A DNA stretch of 64,000 bases. It comes from Synechocystis sp. PCC 6714 (GTDB taxonomy: Bacteria > Cyanobacteriota > Cyanobacteriia > Cyanobacteriales > Microcystaceae). The stretch lies in contig NZ_CP007542.1 of the NCBI RefSeq assembly GCF_000478825.2, forward strand, positions 1,984,001-2,048,000. Reading direction: 5' to 3'. Shown one piece after another: positions 16,321 to 26,069 of the stretch (positions are counted from its first letter, which is position 1; every line of letters begins with the position of its first letter). The translations under genes were made by a program, and so were the position numbers. Under the pieces are notes generated by a model. The model made no database searches, was not told the DNA's origin, and worked only from the letters and a program-made list of their open reading frames with translations.

Positions 16321-18441
16321 TTATGCCAGAGAATCAGCCTTGATTTTATTCTGACTCAAAAGCTCCGTGGCGGCATCAACTTTGAGGGGTTTGCTGAACC
16401 AAAAACCTTGGATCTCCTGGCATTGCAGTTTCTGTAGTACTTCCAACTGTTCCTGGGTCTCCACCCCCTCACTGATCATACGAATACCTAGTTTTTTCCC
16501 CAGGGTCATAATGCCGGTGACGATCGCCTCATTGACGGGACTATGGTCCAAATTTTCAATAAAGGACTGGTGAATCTTGATAGCGGGAATTCTAAACTGT
16601 TGCAAACAGGACAAACTGCCTGAACCAATACCAAAGTCATCTAGGGATAGATTAACCCCCATGGCAACCAACTGCTCGATCGCCCGGCGGGAATAATCAA
16701 TGTTTTCCATAATGATACTCTCGGTCACCTCGATGGTCAGCCAGCGGGGCTCCAACTGGGTCTCCTCCACGATACTTTGGATATTGGCAATCAAGTGGGG
16801 ATTTTGAAATTGGTTCAAACAAAGGTTAATGCATACTGGCAGAGGGGCAATCCCCGCCATTTGCCATTGCCGATTCTGTTGGCAGGCGGTTTTTAAAATC
16901 CATTCCCCAATGGGCACAATCAAATCGGTCTTTTCCGCCAGGGGAATGAGGTTAACGGGGGAAATCTCACCAATTTCGGGATGGTGCCAGCGCAACAGAG
17001 CCTCCATGCCAGTGATCTCCCCTGTATCAACCTGGAGAATGGGCTGATAGGTCAAATAGAACTGATGCTTGTCTAGGGCTTCGTAGAGGAGGTTTTCCAA
17101 ACGGAAAAAGAGGTTAGCTTTGGAGGCGGCCTTTTCGTTAAAGAAGGCAAAGGAATCAAAGTGTTTTTCTTGAATCTGCTCCAGGGCCGTATGGGCGTTT
17201 TTCAGCAGAGTAGCTCCGTCTCCCCCTCCATCGGGATAGACCGCAATGCCCACCTTGCCCTTGAGGTGAATTTTTTGCTTAGCCACATCAATGCCCTCTT
17301 CAAGCATAGCCAGCATTTCCTTGACCATTTCCGTCAGGGTTTGGTCATCCCCCGGCTCCTTGAGCAGAATGGCAAATTGTTTTCCCTGCCAACGACAGGC
17401 CAGGCCTTTTTTCTCTGTCCATTGGCTGAGACGTTTAGCAACGGTTTTGAGCAGAATTTCCCCACACCCTAGCCCGAAGGCATTGATCATTCGTTCGTAG
17501 TTGTAAAAATTAAGAAATAATATGGCTAACCGACTTTGATCCCGCTGTACTTTCGCCAAGGCGATCGCCAACTGCTCTTCAAAAAAAGCATGGTTAGGCA
17601 GGCCCGTCATGGGGTCATAGAACGTGTGCTGGGCGAGGCTAGCTTCCGCCTGTTGTCGCCGGGTAATATCAATTAGATAACTGCGAATAATACGATTTTC
17701 AGTCAAATAATGGACATACTGCTCATAGCATTCATCTCCATTTTTCACCTCCCGCAGGAGCAAATTCCCCCGTACATTCTGGGCTTGGTTAAGCAAACCT
17801 TCCAAAATAGGATGACCCACCCCTCTGTCGTTAATATCCCGAAATTTAATGCTAGCAGGGGGATTTAAATAGACAATTTTGCCGTTAAAATCAATTTCTA
17901 CAATGGGATGGGGACTAAGCTCTGCAAAGGAAGAGAAACGCACCAAATCAGCAGAGTTGGGCAGCAAACGGGAGGCGTCCTGTTCCTCCTCATTAATGAT
18001 GGTGGATTTGCTAGTGTATTCCCCCATACTCTGGCGGGATATATCCTCAAAAGACATGGCCTCCAGGGGATTAAACATGGCAATTTCCAGGGAGGTGGAG
18101 ACAATGTAGTAGCTTGCTTTGGACTGACTGCCAAATAGGATCACATCCCCGTGCTGGAGGTCATGGGACTCGCTCCCCTGACCATTAATAATTAGCCCGT
18201 TCGTACTTCTGTTGCCTTCTAAATCCCCATCTAAAATCCGATAGGAATAGCCTTCATTTTGGGGGGTGGGTTTGATGCGAATTAAAGTGGCGTGGTGACG
18301 GGATACCACCTGGTCGTAAATGACAATATCATTGCTGGATTCCCGTCCGATAGAATAGGTGGGTTCGTCCAAGGAGATAATACGACGGGCTTTTTGATCT
18401 TCGATCACAAATATATGTCGAAATTCAGGCAGGTTGGTCAT
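16321..18441 (-). CDS. FHA / PAS / degenerate GGDEF / EAL protein 2
   Basis: A 706-aa protein from the ATG at 18441 (MTNLPEFRHIF), chosen over a TTG 63 nt upstream because the FHA beta strand begins there as in its neighbours. Order: FHA (GRESSNDIVI, SRHHATLI), a PAS domain near residues 175-240 (PHPIVEIDFNGKIVYLN), a GGDEF domain reading RWQGKQF at the signature and thus dead as a cyclase, and an EAL domain with MEALLRW, INLCLNQF, IEVTESI, LDDFGIG, IKIHQSFI, SEGVET and IQGFWFSKPL. The EAL phosphodiesterase residues look complete. Confidence 0.92.
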   Translation of the reverse strand: MTNLPEFRHIFVIEDQKARRIISLDEPTYSIGRESSNDIVIYDQVVSRHHATLIRIKPTPQNEGYSYRILDGDLEGNRSTNGLIINGQGSESHDLQHGDVILFGSQSKASYYIVSTSLEIAMFNPLEAMSFEDISRQSMGEYTSKSTIINEEEQDASRLLPNSADLVRFSSFAELSPHPIVEIDFNGKIVYLNPPASIKFRDINDRGVGHPILEGLLNQAQNVRGNLLLREVKNGDECYEQYVHYLTENRIIRSYLIDITRRQQAEASLAQHTFYDPMTGLPNHAFFEEQLAIALAKVQRDQSRLAILFLNFYNYERMINAFGLGCGEILLKTVAKRLSQWTEKKGLACRWQGKQFAILLKEPGDDQTLTEMVKEMLAMLEEGIDVAKQKIHLKGKVGIAVYPDGGGDGATLLKNAHTALEQIQEKHFDSFAFFNEKAASKANLFFRLENLLYEALDKHQFYLTYQPILQVDTGEITGMEALLRWHHPEIGEISPVNLIPLAEKTDLIVPIGEWILKTACQQNRQWQMAGIAPLPVCINLCLNQFQNPHLIANIQSIVEETQLEPRWLTIEVTESIIMENIDYSRRAIEQLVAMGVNLSLDDFGIGSGSLSCLQQFRIPAIKIHQSFIENLDHSPVNEAIVTGIMTLGKKLGIRMISEGVETQEQLEVLQKLQCQEIQGFWFSKPLKVDAATELLSQNKIKADSLA

Positions 18442-18658
18442 AACAGCAAGGATAGGCGGATGGGCAAGGGAAAAACATCTATCTTGACCCGATGGTGGAG
18501 ACAAAATCTGGCTAAATTGCTACCCCCCCTCTAGTTTGACATAACCCCTAGCGCTTTGATCGCACCTCTTAGCCAAACTTTATTAAGGCTTTAGCTTGGA
18601 TTTAGCCTAGCTCTCAATGGTGAGGATTTGTGATTAGTTTTAGCCGACGACATAGACA

Positions 18659-21235
18659 TTAACTTTGGTGTAATTGTTTTTGTAAAAGTTGTCCTATTTC
18701 CCGTTTACGTAGAGGACGACTAAATAAAAATCCTTGTACTTCTTGACATTGCAGTTGGCGTACTAGGCTGAGTTGAGCTTCCGTTTCCACTCCTTCCGCC
18801 ACCAGGCGATATTGGAACCCTTGACTGACCACAAGGATGGATTGGAGAATGGCCATTTCCTGGGGAGTGCCCCGCAACTGGGAGATCAAACTCTGGTGAA
18901 TTTTAATAGTAGTGAGGGGAAATTGGGTGATAAAACCGATGCTTATTTGCCCCCGTCCAAAGTCGTCCAGGGCAATTTTGACTCCGAAGCTTTTTAAGTC
19001 TTGGATGATTGCCAAAGCTTTGGCCGGTTGTTGGCGCAGAGTACTTTCTGTAATTTCTAGCTCCAACCATTGGGGATCTAAGCCGGTTTCATTGAGGGTT
19101 TTGGCCACCATCATCACTAGATCTGGACGGTAAAATTCCGGGGCTGATAGGTTAATGGCCATGGGGCGCAGGGGGAGTCCATCTTTTTGCCAATCTAGAT
19201 TTTGTTGACAGGCAGTCTGCAAGATCCAATTGCTGAGCTCAAAAATGAGGTTACTCTGGGCGGCAATGGGGATGATTTTATCGGGGGCAATGTCCCCCAC
19301 TTCTGGATGTTCCCACCGGAGTAGGGCTTCGATGGTGGTAACCTGCTCACTTTGGAGATGAATTTGGGGTTGGTAATGGAGAGTGAGTTGTCGTTTGGCG
19401 ATCGCCTGTTGGAGGAGGTTTTCTAGGCGAGCTTGATAAAGGGCGGCGGTGCTAAATTTGGCATCGTAAAACTGATAGTGATTGAAGCCGGTTTGGCGCA
19501 CTTTCTGGAGGGCGGTATTGGCCCGGGACAATAAATCTTCGGCCCGGTTGCCATCGTTGGGATAGGCCGAAATACCGATGTTAATGTTGAAAATAATTTC
19601 CCTTTCATGGACTGTGAGGGGATTTTTTAAACGGTCGATGATTCTTTCCGCCAGACGAATAGAATCCTGGGGACTTTTAATTTTGGCCAGGATAATTACC
19701 AATGTGCCACTGTCCCATTGGCCAATGGTGTCCCCGGAACGCATACAGTCGGCGATCGCCCCGTGGAAAGCCATAAACACCTCATCGCCAAAACTAAAGC
19801 CATGGGCCTGGTTAATGCGGTTGAGAATTTCCAAATGGATGAACATGACCCCCATGAGGTGCTGGTGGTGGGCCGCCGCGTCAATGGCTAGGGACAACTC
19901 TTTTTGCAAATTGATGCGGTTGGGTAACTTGGTAATGGGGTCATATAAAGCTTGGTTGGCTAAAGTTTCTGAATAGCCCTGGCGGCCCCGGGGGGTACGC
20001 ATAACAAAACAGTAGAGGTCTTTCCCGTCCCACGATTGGCGGTACACATCGCCCTTGACCTGTACCGTTTGTCCTTCTCGGTTGCGATATTCCAATTCCG
20101 GCACCGGCAAATAATCTTGGGTTTCCAAGTTAATCAACAATTCTTCAATCAGAGGCCGTTCTGCGGCCATCAGTTGATAGAGGGTGAGGTCAACAATTTC
20201 CGATTCTTCGTAGCCCAATAGCTGGCAAAAAGCGCTGTTAGCTTCCACAACAGTTTTAGTGCGCGCATCTACCAAGAGAAAACCCGTGGCCGTATGTTCA
20301 CGATAGGCACGTAAGCGATAGCGTAGTTCATTGAACTGTTGCTCCATTTTGCGGTGTTCAGTCACGTCATCGCTGTAGCAAAGCAAACGGCTCCGGTCAG
20401 GACTCAGAAAAACCCGCTGATGGAAAATTTTGTTCCCGATGGCAATATCCCGCTCCATCTGTAAACCTTCCCGCGCTAGGGATAGATTGGTCAGTCCTTG
20501 GATGAGGGGATGCTGGACTTGGATAACCATTAAATCCGGAAATAAAGCTTTGGCAGCGCCATTGGCGTAGAGTACCCGTCCCGCTATGGTCAACTCAACA
20601 ATCAACTGGGTGCTGTTTTCACTCAGGGTACCCAGGGGATTATTGCTTTGTACTGTGGAACTACGACCAACGTCGGCGAGTTCATCGTTGTACACCACCG
20701 CTGTGGAAAAAGCCGGATCTTCCCCCACTTCCACTGCTTCATGGTCAAATCCCGATCCTTCCCCATAGTCCTGCTCCGCTATGGCAAAGTTGAGGGGGTC
20801 CACATAGGTTTCCCCTCCCCCGGGATTGGCCGCCACTGGGGCCGGTTCTACCCCATAGGGATGCTCCTCTGATTCTGTGGTCAGATTCATGATGTGGTAA
20901 CTAGCTTTGGATTTATTACCAAACCGAATTACATCCCCGTGCTCCAACTCGTGGGAAAGACAATATTGGCCATTGACCACTACCCCATTGGTACTGCGTT
21001 TCCCCTGGAGATTACCGTCAATTAATCTATAGGTGTATTGATGATTCTGATAGTCGTTAACCCGGATCAAGGTCGCATGGTGACGGGAAACTTGGCGATC
21101 ATAAATGGGAATGGCACTGCTAGGGTCCCGGCCAATGTCGTAGGTATTTTCTTCCAGGGAAACGATGCGGCGAGACTTCTGATCCTCAATGACCAGGACG
21201 TGGCGGACAATGGAATCGTTACTCATTGGTGGCAT
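18659..21235 (-). CDS. FHA / PAS / PAS / degenerate GGDEF / EAL protein 3
   Basis: An 858-aa protein, the longest of the three tandem paralogues. Order: FHA (GRDPSSAIPI, SRHHATLI), a linker, PAS 1 (LIVELTIAGRVLYANGAAK), PAS 2 (GFLLVDARTKTVVEANSAF), a GGDEF domain whose signature reads QWDSGTL and is degenerate, and an EAL domain with IEALLRWEHP, INLSAPEF, LEITEST, LDDFGRG, IKIHQSLI, VAEGVET and VQGFLFSRPL, apparently complete. Two ATG codons three residues apart could serve as start. A 217-bp gap separates it from protein 2, enough for a separate promoter. Confidence 0.92.
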   Translation of the reverse strand: MPPMSNDSIVRHVLVIEDQKSRRIVSLEENTYDIGRDPSSAIPIYDRQVSRHHATLIRVNDYQNHQYTYRLIDGNLQGKRSTNGVVVNGQYCLSHELEHGDVIRFGNKSKASYHIMNLTTESEEHPYGVEPAPVAANPGGGETYVDPLNFAIAEQDYGEGSGFDHEAVEVGEDPAFSTAVVYNDELADVGRSSTVQSNNPLGTLSENSTQLIVELTIAGRVLYANGAAKALFPDLMVIQVQHPLIQGLTNLSLAREGLQMERDIAIGNKIFHQRVFLSPDRSRLLCYSDDVTEHRKMEQQFNELRYRLRAYREHTATGFLLVDARTKTVVEANSAFCQLLGYEESEIVDLTLYQLMAAERPLIEELLINLETQDYLPVPELEYRNREGQTVQVKGDVYRQSWDGKDLYCFVMRTPRGRQGYSETLANQALYDPITKLPNRINLQKELSLAIDAAAHHQHLMGVMFIHLEILNRINQAHGFSFGDEVFMAFHGAIADCMRSGDTIGQWDSGTLVIILAKIKSPQDSIRLAERIIDRLKNPLTVHEREIIFNINIGISAYPNDGNRAEDLLSRANTALQKVRQTGFNHYQFYDAKFSTAALYQARLENLLQQAIAKRQLTLHYQPQIHLQSEQVTTIEALLRWEHPEVGDIAPDKIIPIAAQSNLIFELSNWILQTACQQNLDWQKDGLPLRPMAINLSAPEFYRPDLVMMVAKTLNETGLDPQWLELEITESTLRQQPAKALAIIQDLKSFGVKIALDDFGRGQISIGFITQFPLTTIKIHQSLISQLRGTPQEMAILQSILVVSQGFQYRLVAEGVETEAQLSLVRQLQCQEVQGFLFSRPLRKREIGQLLQKQLHQS

Positions 21236-21302
21236 TACTCAAGGAATGATTTTGTTTGATTGGGGAGGATCTTGGTTTAGCCCTGGGGAGCCCCAGAATT
21301 CG

Positions 21303-21788
21303 TTAGTCTGGGGTTGGCACCACAAACACACAACAGTTGGCATGGTGAAAGACATAGTTACCCACACTGCCGAGGAGAATTTCGCTCAGGCCCCACCGTC
21401 CTCGGTGCCCCACCACAATGATGTCGCTTTTATCCTGTTTGGCCCGCTGGCAGATAGTTTTTCCCGGACTGCCCAAAATTTGTTCTGCTTGGCATTCAAT
21501 GCCCAAAGCCAATGCCTGCTGACGGCGTTTTTCCAGGGTTTCTAACCCTTCCCTTTCAAAGGCTTGCCATTGTTCCTGCCACACTTCCATCGTTAACTGA
21601 CTACCCACGGCGGGGTAAATTTCGTCCATGTTGACCGGGATAGGTAGGGGGCTACCTTCCTCTTCGGCAGATAGGACATGGAGCAATAGTAGGGATGCGC
21701 CGTAGACATTAGCCAGGGATAAACCTTTTTCTAAAACTTCTTGACCTGCGGGGGACAGATCCACGGCAACGAGAATTCTGTTGAACAA
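21303..21788 (-). CDS. Universal stress protein UspA family
   Basis: A 161-aa single-domain USP. It begins FNRILVAVDLSPAG with the conserved Asp of the nucleotide pocket and carries the ATP-binding signature in GHRGRWGLSEILLGSVGNYV (G-2x-G-9x-G-S), so it belongs to the ATP-binding class. It is cytoplasmic and probably acts in stress or signalling, here directly upstream of the FHA-EAL genes on the same strand (67 bp). Confidence 0.93.
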   Translation of the reverse strand: MFNRILVAVDLSPAGQEVLEKGLSLANVYGASLLLLHVLSAEEEGSPLPIPVNMDEIYPAVGSQLTMEVWQEQWQAFEREGLETLEKRRQQALALGIECQAEQILGSPGKTICQRAKQDKSDIIVVGHRGRWGLSEILLGSVGNYVFHHANCCVFVVPTPD

Positions 21789-21879
21789 GGTAACCCTCCA
21801 AGGCTTGGGGCAATGGGCAATAAATGGGCAATAATTGAGGCAAATTTAAGCAACTTCTCCGCCGGACCAAGGAATTTTC

Positions 21880-22260
21880 TCAATGCCCTGGCTTACATAC
21901 ATTGTAATCTTCGTGGGAGACGATTTCTTTTGGTTCTAGGCGATCGCCATCATCCTGACAAATGAGCCGGTAATGTCTAGTCACTGGAATACTGATCACC
22001 AGGCGATCGTGCCTAAGGCGTTTGCCATAAAACTCGCGGTAGTCATGTTGATTAGCTAAGCCTTCAAGAATTTGTCTGGCTTTGAGCACCACATTTCTAG
22101 GCAGATGGGTCAAATCAATTGGATCGGCTGCAAACGTTGCCTTCCAGGCATCCCGGGACTGTTTCTTTTCCTCTTGGTCTATTTGCTTTTGCACACAGCG
22201 GTGACATGCTTGGCCATAGCCTTTGTGGCCACAGGAGAAAGTTTTTTTACGTCTTGCCAT
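21880..22260 (-). CDS. Zn-ribbon protein with ParE/RelE-like C-terminus
   Basis: A 126-aa protein from the ATG at 22260 (MARRKKTFSCGHKGYGQACH). The first 25 residues form a metal-binding knuckle (CGH then CHRC). A Glu/Lys-rich helix follows, then a C-terminal region (RLRHDRLVISIPVTRHYRLI, EIVSHEDYN) resembling RelE/ParE-type folds. A further upstream start would add 14 residues without support. It is conserved at this place in relatives as far as I recall. No function is established; a toxin-like or RNA-binding role is only a suggestion. Confidence 0.75.
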   Translation of the reverse strand: MARRKKTFSCGHKGYGQACHRCVQKQIDQEEKKQSRDAWKATFAADPIDLTHLPRNVVLKARQILEGLANQHDYREFYGKRLRHDRLVISIPVTRHYRLICQDDGDRLEPKEIVSHEDYNVCKPGH

Positions 22261-22451
22261 GGTGTTTACAGTGAGGTGGAGAGTAAGAATCTGTAGAACC
22301 AAATGCTTGACAACCGCTTATCAATTAATCACCTCCCGTCAGCCCTTCTGCCGGAAATGCCAAACTCTGCCCACAGCCGCCGACATTGGGCGGTTTTTTC
22401 TAGCTTAGCGGCTAATCTTGGCCATGGCGCACCGGGCAATCAGCAAACCCA

Positions 22452-23072
22452 TCAACTTTCGCCCATGGTTCCTTGCCAACGCTGGAGGGGCACACAGTCA
22501 ATCGCCAATTGATCCAAGGTCCTAGCCACGACAAAATCCACTAAATCTTCCACCGATTGGGGCTGATGATACCAAGCGGGAATGGCAGGCACAATGCGGA
22601 CTCCCGCTTCGGCCAAACTAGTAAGATTGCGTAAATGGATCAAACTGAAGGGAGTTTCCCGGGGCACCACCACCAAAGGCCGACCCTCTTTAATTTGCAC
22701 GTCCGCCGCCCGCTCTAACAGGTCAGAACTCATGCCCACGGCTAATTTAGCCACAGTGCTCATGCTACAGGGCATCACCACCATGCCGGCACAACGGTAG
22801 GAACCACTGGCAATGGTGGCCCCCACATCCCCCCAACGGTGACAAATAAGTTTTCCTCTGGTTTCCCCACCTGCTTGACTGCGCCAAAATTCCGCCTGGG
22901 CCGAAGGCTCCCCTGGCATTTGAATATTTTGTTCCGCTTGCCAAACTTGGTAACTAGCCCGGGAAGCCACCAGTTCGATGGTGTAGTCCGCCGCTAGTAA
23001 ATGTTTGATGGCTCTGACGGCATAAATTAGCCCAGAGGCACCGCTGACCCCCAAAATCAAAGGTTGTGCCAT
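22452..23072 (-). CDS. ubiX: Flavin prenyltransferase UbiX
   Basis: A 206-aa flavoprotein that prenylates FMN to make the cofactor of UbiD-type decarboxylases. The N-terminus LILGVSGASGLIYAVRAIKHLL is the Rossmann-like flavin-binding start; VMPCSMSTVAKLAVG and RPLVVVPRETPFSLIHLRNL are the family's conserved active-site segments. Full length. Cytoplasmic, used in quinone ring decarboxylation. Its position between the Zn-ribbon gene and the HEAT gene matches the PCC 6803 order I remember. Confidence 0.95.
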   Translation of the reverse strand: MAQPLILGVSGASGLIYAVRAIKHLLAADYTIELVASRASYQVWQAEQNIQMPGEPSAQAEFWRSQAGGETRGKLICHRWGDVGATIASGSYRCAGMVVMPCSMSTVAKLAVGMSSDLLERAADVQIKEGRPLVVVPRETPFSLIHLRNLTSLAEAGVRIVPAIPAWYHQPQSVEDLVDFVVARTLDQLAIDCVPLQRWQGTMGES

Positions 23073-23126
23073 GGTGTTTTAATTCTTTATTAACTCTTTA
23101 AGAATCCGTACAAATTACTAGGTATG

Positions 23127-23867
23127 TCAGATCAAACCGTCCATTTCCAGGTCTTCGATCATTTGTAATCCCCGGGCATCCCCCAGCCGCAACAGGGCCG
23201 ATTTGGCATCTTCTTTTACACCAAAATCTTCGTCTTCCACCAGAGCTTCCAGCAAAGCATCGATCGCCGTGGCATAGACCACATTGGAAGGCAGTTCCCG
23301 ACACAGTTGCCCCACTGCCCAGGCACAGTTACTCCGGACAGCGGCCATTTTGTCCCGCCGCAGGGCCTCAATCAGGGGAGGAATGGTGGCAATGACATCT
23401 TCGTAGGCCAATTTGGCAATGTTGGGCAGACTACTGGCACTCCAGAGTCGCACGGCGGAAATGTCAGTTTTTAACGCATGGATTAACGGCACCAACGCCC
23501 GGCGATCGCCAGAGTTGCCCAGGGCCCAGACCACTCCCTTACGAACGTAACCATTGAAGTCTGTTTTCAAGCTTTGAATGAGGGGATCCACCGTAGTTGC
23601 ATCGGTATTGCGCCCCAACGCATAGGCTACACTCACCCGCACCAGGGGACAGCTATCGTGTAATAAATCAATCAAAGGCTTAACTGCCCGGCGATCGGCA
23701 ATTTCGCAAAAAGCCCGGGCCGCCAGCATCCTCTGTGGGGCTTCCCTACTAGTGAGAAGCGCCAACATTTCATCGGGGTCGGGGGGCGGGGGAGCTACAT
23801 CGTCATCCAATTGGTCGAGGGGATCAACCCAGGAATCCTCCAGCAGCACATCATCTTGATTACGCAT
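23127..23867 (-). CDS. HEAT-repeat protein (PBS-lyase type)
   Basis: A 246-aa helical-repeat protein from the ATG at 23867 (MRNQDDVLLEDSW). An acidic/proline head (PPPPDPDEM) is followed by at least five HEAT repeats with the pattern AAxALGxxxDxRAxxPLIxxL, e.g. DRRAVKPLIDLLHD, LVRVSVAYALGR and GDRRALVPLIHALK. Such proteins serve as scaffolds or phycobilin lyase relatives. I reject the longer frame to 24092 because it would overlap crr6 and adds 75 residues of low-complexity sequence. No lyase partner is nearby, so the target is unknown. Confidence 0.88.
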   Translation of the reverse strand: MRNQDDVLLEDSWVDPLDQLDDDVAPPPPDPDEMLALLTSREAPQRMLAARAFCEIADRRAVKPLIDLLHDSCPLVRVSVAYALGRNTDATTVDPLIQSLKTDFNGYVRKGVVWALGNSGDRRALVPLIHALKTDISAVRLWSASSLPNIAKLAYEDVIATIPPLIEALRRDKMAAVRSNCAWAVGQLCRELPSNVVYATAIDALLEALVEDEDFGVKEDAKSALLRLGDARGLQMIEDLEMDGLI

Positions 23868-23992
23868 AGCTCCATATTTTCGCACGAAATCTGACCCCCT
23901 TGGCTGGGGCACCATGGTCTGGTTTACTCCGATTGAACCGGATATCATCCGGAGATAACGGATAGTAATTTTCCCGGCAAAACTCGGAAAAA

Positions 23993-24484
23993 CTATAGTT
24001 GGGCGAGAAAATTGTCGTCCAAATCGTAGCCCAACAGTTGGGCTAGAGACCTCAGCCGGAATTGGGCCGGTAGTTGATGCTGTTTTAACCAATCCGCTAG
24101 TACAAAAACCTTGCCCATAATAAATAGATCCAACGCTTCTGGGTTAAACTGAATACCGTCCACCCGATGGAATTCGTGGGGCACCAACATGGCCGCATAG
24201 CGGGTGAATTCCCCGGCTTGCCAATCCAAACAGAGGGGAAACCAGGGATAAACGCTATCTAGGCGAATAAACCAGAGGCGTACTTCGGGAATTTCCGATA
24301 ATTCCCTGGGATCTCCATCTTGTCTAATAAATTGAATATCGAACTGTACCTGTTTTTCGATGGTGGCCAGGGCTGATTCATCCATTCGATTTAGGCTCAG
24401 ATCAATGGTCTGCTCCAGCCAGCATCGCACCGGGGCCAGATCTAGGCGACTCAGTTGCTCTGGGGTAATGGTAATGGAAACCAT
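23993..24484 (-). CDS. CRR6-like NDH-1 assembly factor (DUF1817)
   Basis: A 163-aa protein of the CRR6/DUF1817 family, which in chloroplasts and cyanobacteria helps mature NdhI and assemble the hydrophilic arm of NDH-1. Recognisable are the VRLWFIRLDSVYPWFPLCLDW core, FTRYAAMLVPHEFHR and FNPEALDLFIMGKVFVLADWL. It starts 3 bp after the lpdA stop, so the two are co-transcribed. Length and motifs fit the family throughout. Confidence 0.85.
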   Translation of the reverse strand: MVSITITPEQLSRLDLAPVRCWLEQTIDLSLNRMDESALATIEKQVQFDIQFIRQDGDPRELSEIPEVRLWFIRLDSVYPWFPLCLDWQAGEFTRYAAMLVPHEFHRVDGIQFNPEALDLFIMGKVFVLADWLKQHQLPAQFRLRSLAQLLGYDLDDNFLAQL

Positions 24485-24487
24485 GGT

Positions 24488-25912
24488 TTACACCGCCCGT
24501 TTATAGGCTTCGTCCAACACTTCCGACAGGGTGGGATGGGCATGGACGTGGAACGCCAATTCTCGTACAGATTTACGATCGGCGATCGCCTGGGCCGCTT
24601 CTTGGATTAGATCGGACGCATGGATGCCGATGATATGGGCCCCCAATAATTCCCCACTGTCCTGGCGGTAAACTACTTTGGCAATGCCATCGGTTTCCTT
24701 TTCTGCCAACGCCTTGGAGTTACCTTTAAAGTACGTTTTCGCAGTACTGACCACAAACCCTTCTTTTTCCCCCAGTTCTTTAGCCTGGGCTTCTGTTAAG
24801 CCAACGTAGCTAATTTCGGGATGGGTGAAGGCCGCCGCCGGAATTGCCCGGTAATCGACCTCCGTTTTACGGCCGCAGATATTTTCCACTGCAACAACTC
24901 CTTGGCCCGAAGCGGCATGGGCCAGCATCATTTTGCCGGTGGCATCCCCCACTGCCCAAAGATGGGGAATGGGTTGACCGTCTTTAATTACTTGCATCTG
25001 ATCGTTGACTTCAATGAAGCCTCGGCGATCGGTTTCTACCCCCACGGTTTCCAGTCCTAAATTTTTGGTGGCAGGAATACGGCCGGTGGCAACTAAACAA
25101 GCATCCACTTCCAGGATTTCAATAACTTCTTTGGTTTTAGCGTCAGTGAGTTCAATTTCCACCGGGGAACCCGCTTTGATTTTGGTAGCAAACACGCCGG
25201 TATAGGTTTCGATGTCCCGGGCTTTGATTAGTACCCGTTCGGCAATTTTGGCAATTTCCGGATCAAATCCTGGCATTAGATCCGGCAGAGCTTCAATCAT
25301 AGTCACTTCACAACCCAGGGCCGTATAAACGTCGGAAAACTCCAAACCGATGTAACCACTGCCAATGATGGCAATCCACTGGGGCAACGTTTCCAATTTC
25401 ACCGCTTCATCACTGGTAAAAACTGTTTTGTGGTCAATCTCAATGCCCGGGGGCACAAAAGGCACCGAGCCAGGACATAGCATAATCTCCTTCGCTTTGA
25501 TAATGCGAGTTTCATTCTCCCCAATCACAGTTACCTCCTGGGGTCCAGAAACTTTTCCCCAACCCCGGATAGTATCTACTTTCAAACGGGTGAGGCTGTT
25601 GGTCAGGTCCGATTGGATTTTGCTGACAAGGTCGTTGGCATGGACGGCGATCGCCTCCCGGGTGAAGGTGACACCATTGACCTGGATACCTAATTGTTGC
25701 AGGTGGTCTTGGTCGGAAAATTCCCGCACCCTACCGGAGGCAGCCAGGAGCGCTTTGGAAGGGATACAACCCCGATTCACACAGGTACCCCCCATATCCT
25801 TGGCTTCGATGATGGCGGTTTTCAGGCCACATTTAACAGCATGGAGAGCGGCCCCATGGCCCCCAACCCCTGCTCCAATAATGACCAAATCGTAATCAAA
25901 ATCCTGGCTCAT
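24488..25912 (-). CDS. lpdA: Dihydrolipoamide dehydrogenase (E3)
   Basis: A 474-aa FAD enzyme that reoxidises lipoyl groups of the pyruvate dehydrogenase complex and glycine decarboxylase. FAD site [13 protein letters not shown] at residues 13-25, redox-active disulfide [16 protein letters not shown] site [11 protein letters not shown], second FAD motif [11 protein letters not shown], and the C-terminal [13 protein letters not shown] with the active-site His-Glu pair. It is the promoter-proximal gene of the lpdA-crr6 unit and diverges from glgA across about 160 bp. Confidence 0.97.
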   Translation of the reverse strand: MSQDFDYDLVIIGAGVGGHGAALHAVKCGLKTAIIEAKDMGGTCVNRGCIPSKALLAASGRVREFSDQDHLQQLGIQVNGVTFTREAIAVHANDLVSKIQSDLTNSLTRLKVDTIRGWGKVSGPQEVTVIGENETRIIKAKEIMLCPGSVPFVPPGIEIDHKTVFTSDEAVKLETLPQWIAIIGSGYIGLEFSDVYTALGCEVTMIEALPDLMPGFDPEIAKIAERVLIKARDIETYTGVFATKIKAGSPVEIELTDAKTKEVIEILEVDACLVATGRIPATKNLGLETVGVETDRRGFIEVNDQMQVIKDGQPIPHLWAVGDATGKMMLAHAASGQGVVAVENICGRKTEVDYRAIPAAAFTHPEISYVGLTEAQAKELGEKEGFVVSTAKTYFKGNSKALAEKETDGIAKVVYRQDSGELLGAHIIGIHASDLIQEAAQAIADRKSVRELAFHVHAHPTLSEVLDEAYKRAV

Positions 25913-26029
25913 CGTTGCTTATACCTCAATCTGTCAAGACTTTAGTGTAGGGGTTAAAGGCAACCTCTGGCCACCCTAATTGGCCCCGATTACTTGCAAG
26001 GGAGAGGCAATATAGGAGAATACAATCAA

Positions 26030-26045
26030 CTCGATTTTGATCGAG
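26030..26045 (+). promoter_or_regulatory. Hairpin in the glgA leader
   Basis: CTCGAT-TTTG-ATCGAG, a perfect 6-bp stem with a 4-nt loop, 24 bp before the glgA start codon and upstream of its AGGAG. It could be an operator or an RNA hairpin. Confidence 0.35.
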
Positions 26046-26069
26046 GAAGAACTGTTATCAGGAGCCTCT

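Noticed and set aside
23868-24092. 75-residue N-terminal extension of the HEAT protein
   Set aside because: It would overlap crr6, adds no repeat pattern, and the inner ATG begins the acidic head normal for the family.
25365-25895. 176-aa plus-strand frame
   Set aside because: Antisense shadow of lpdA.
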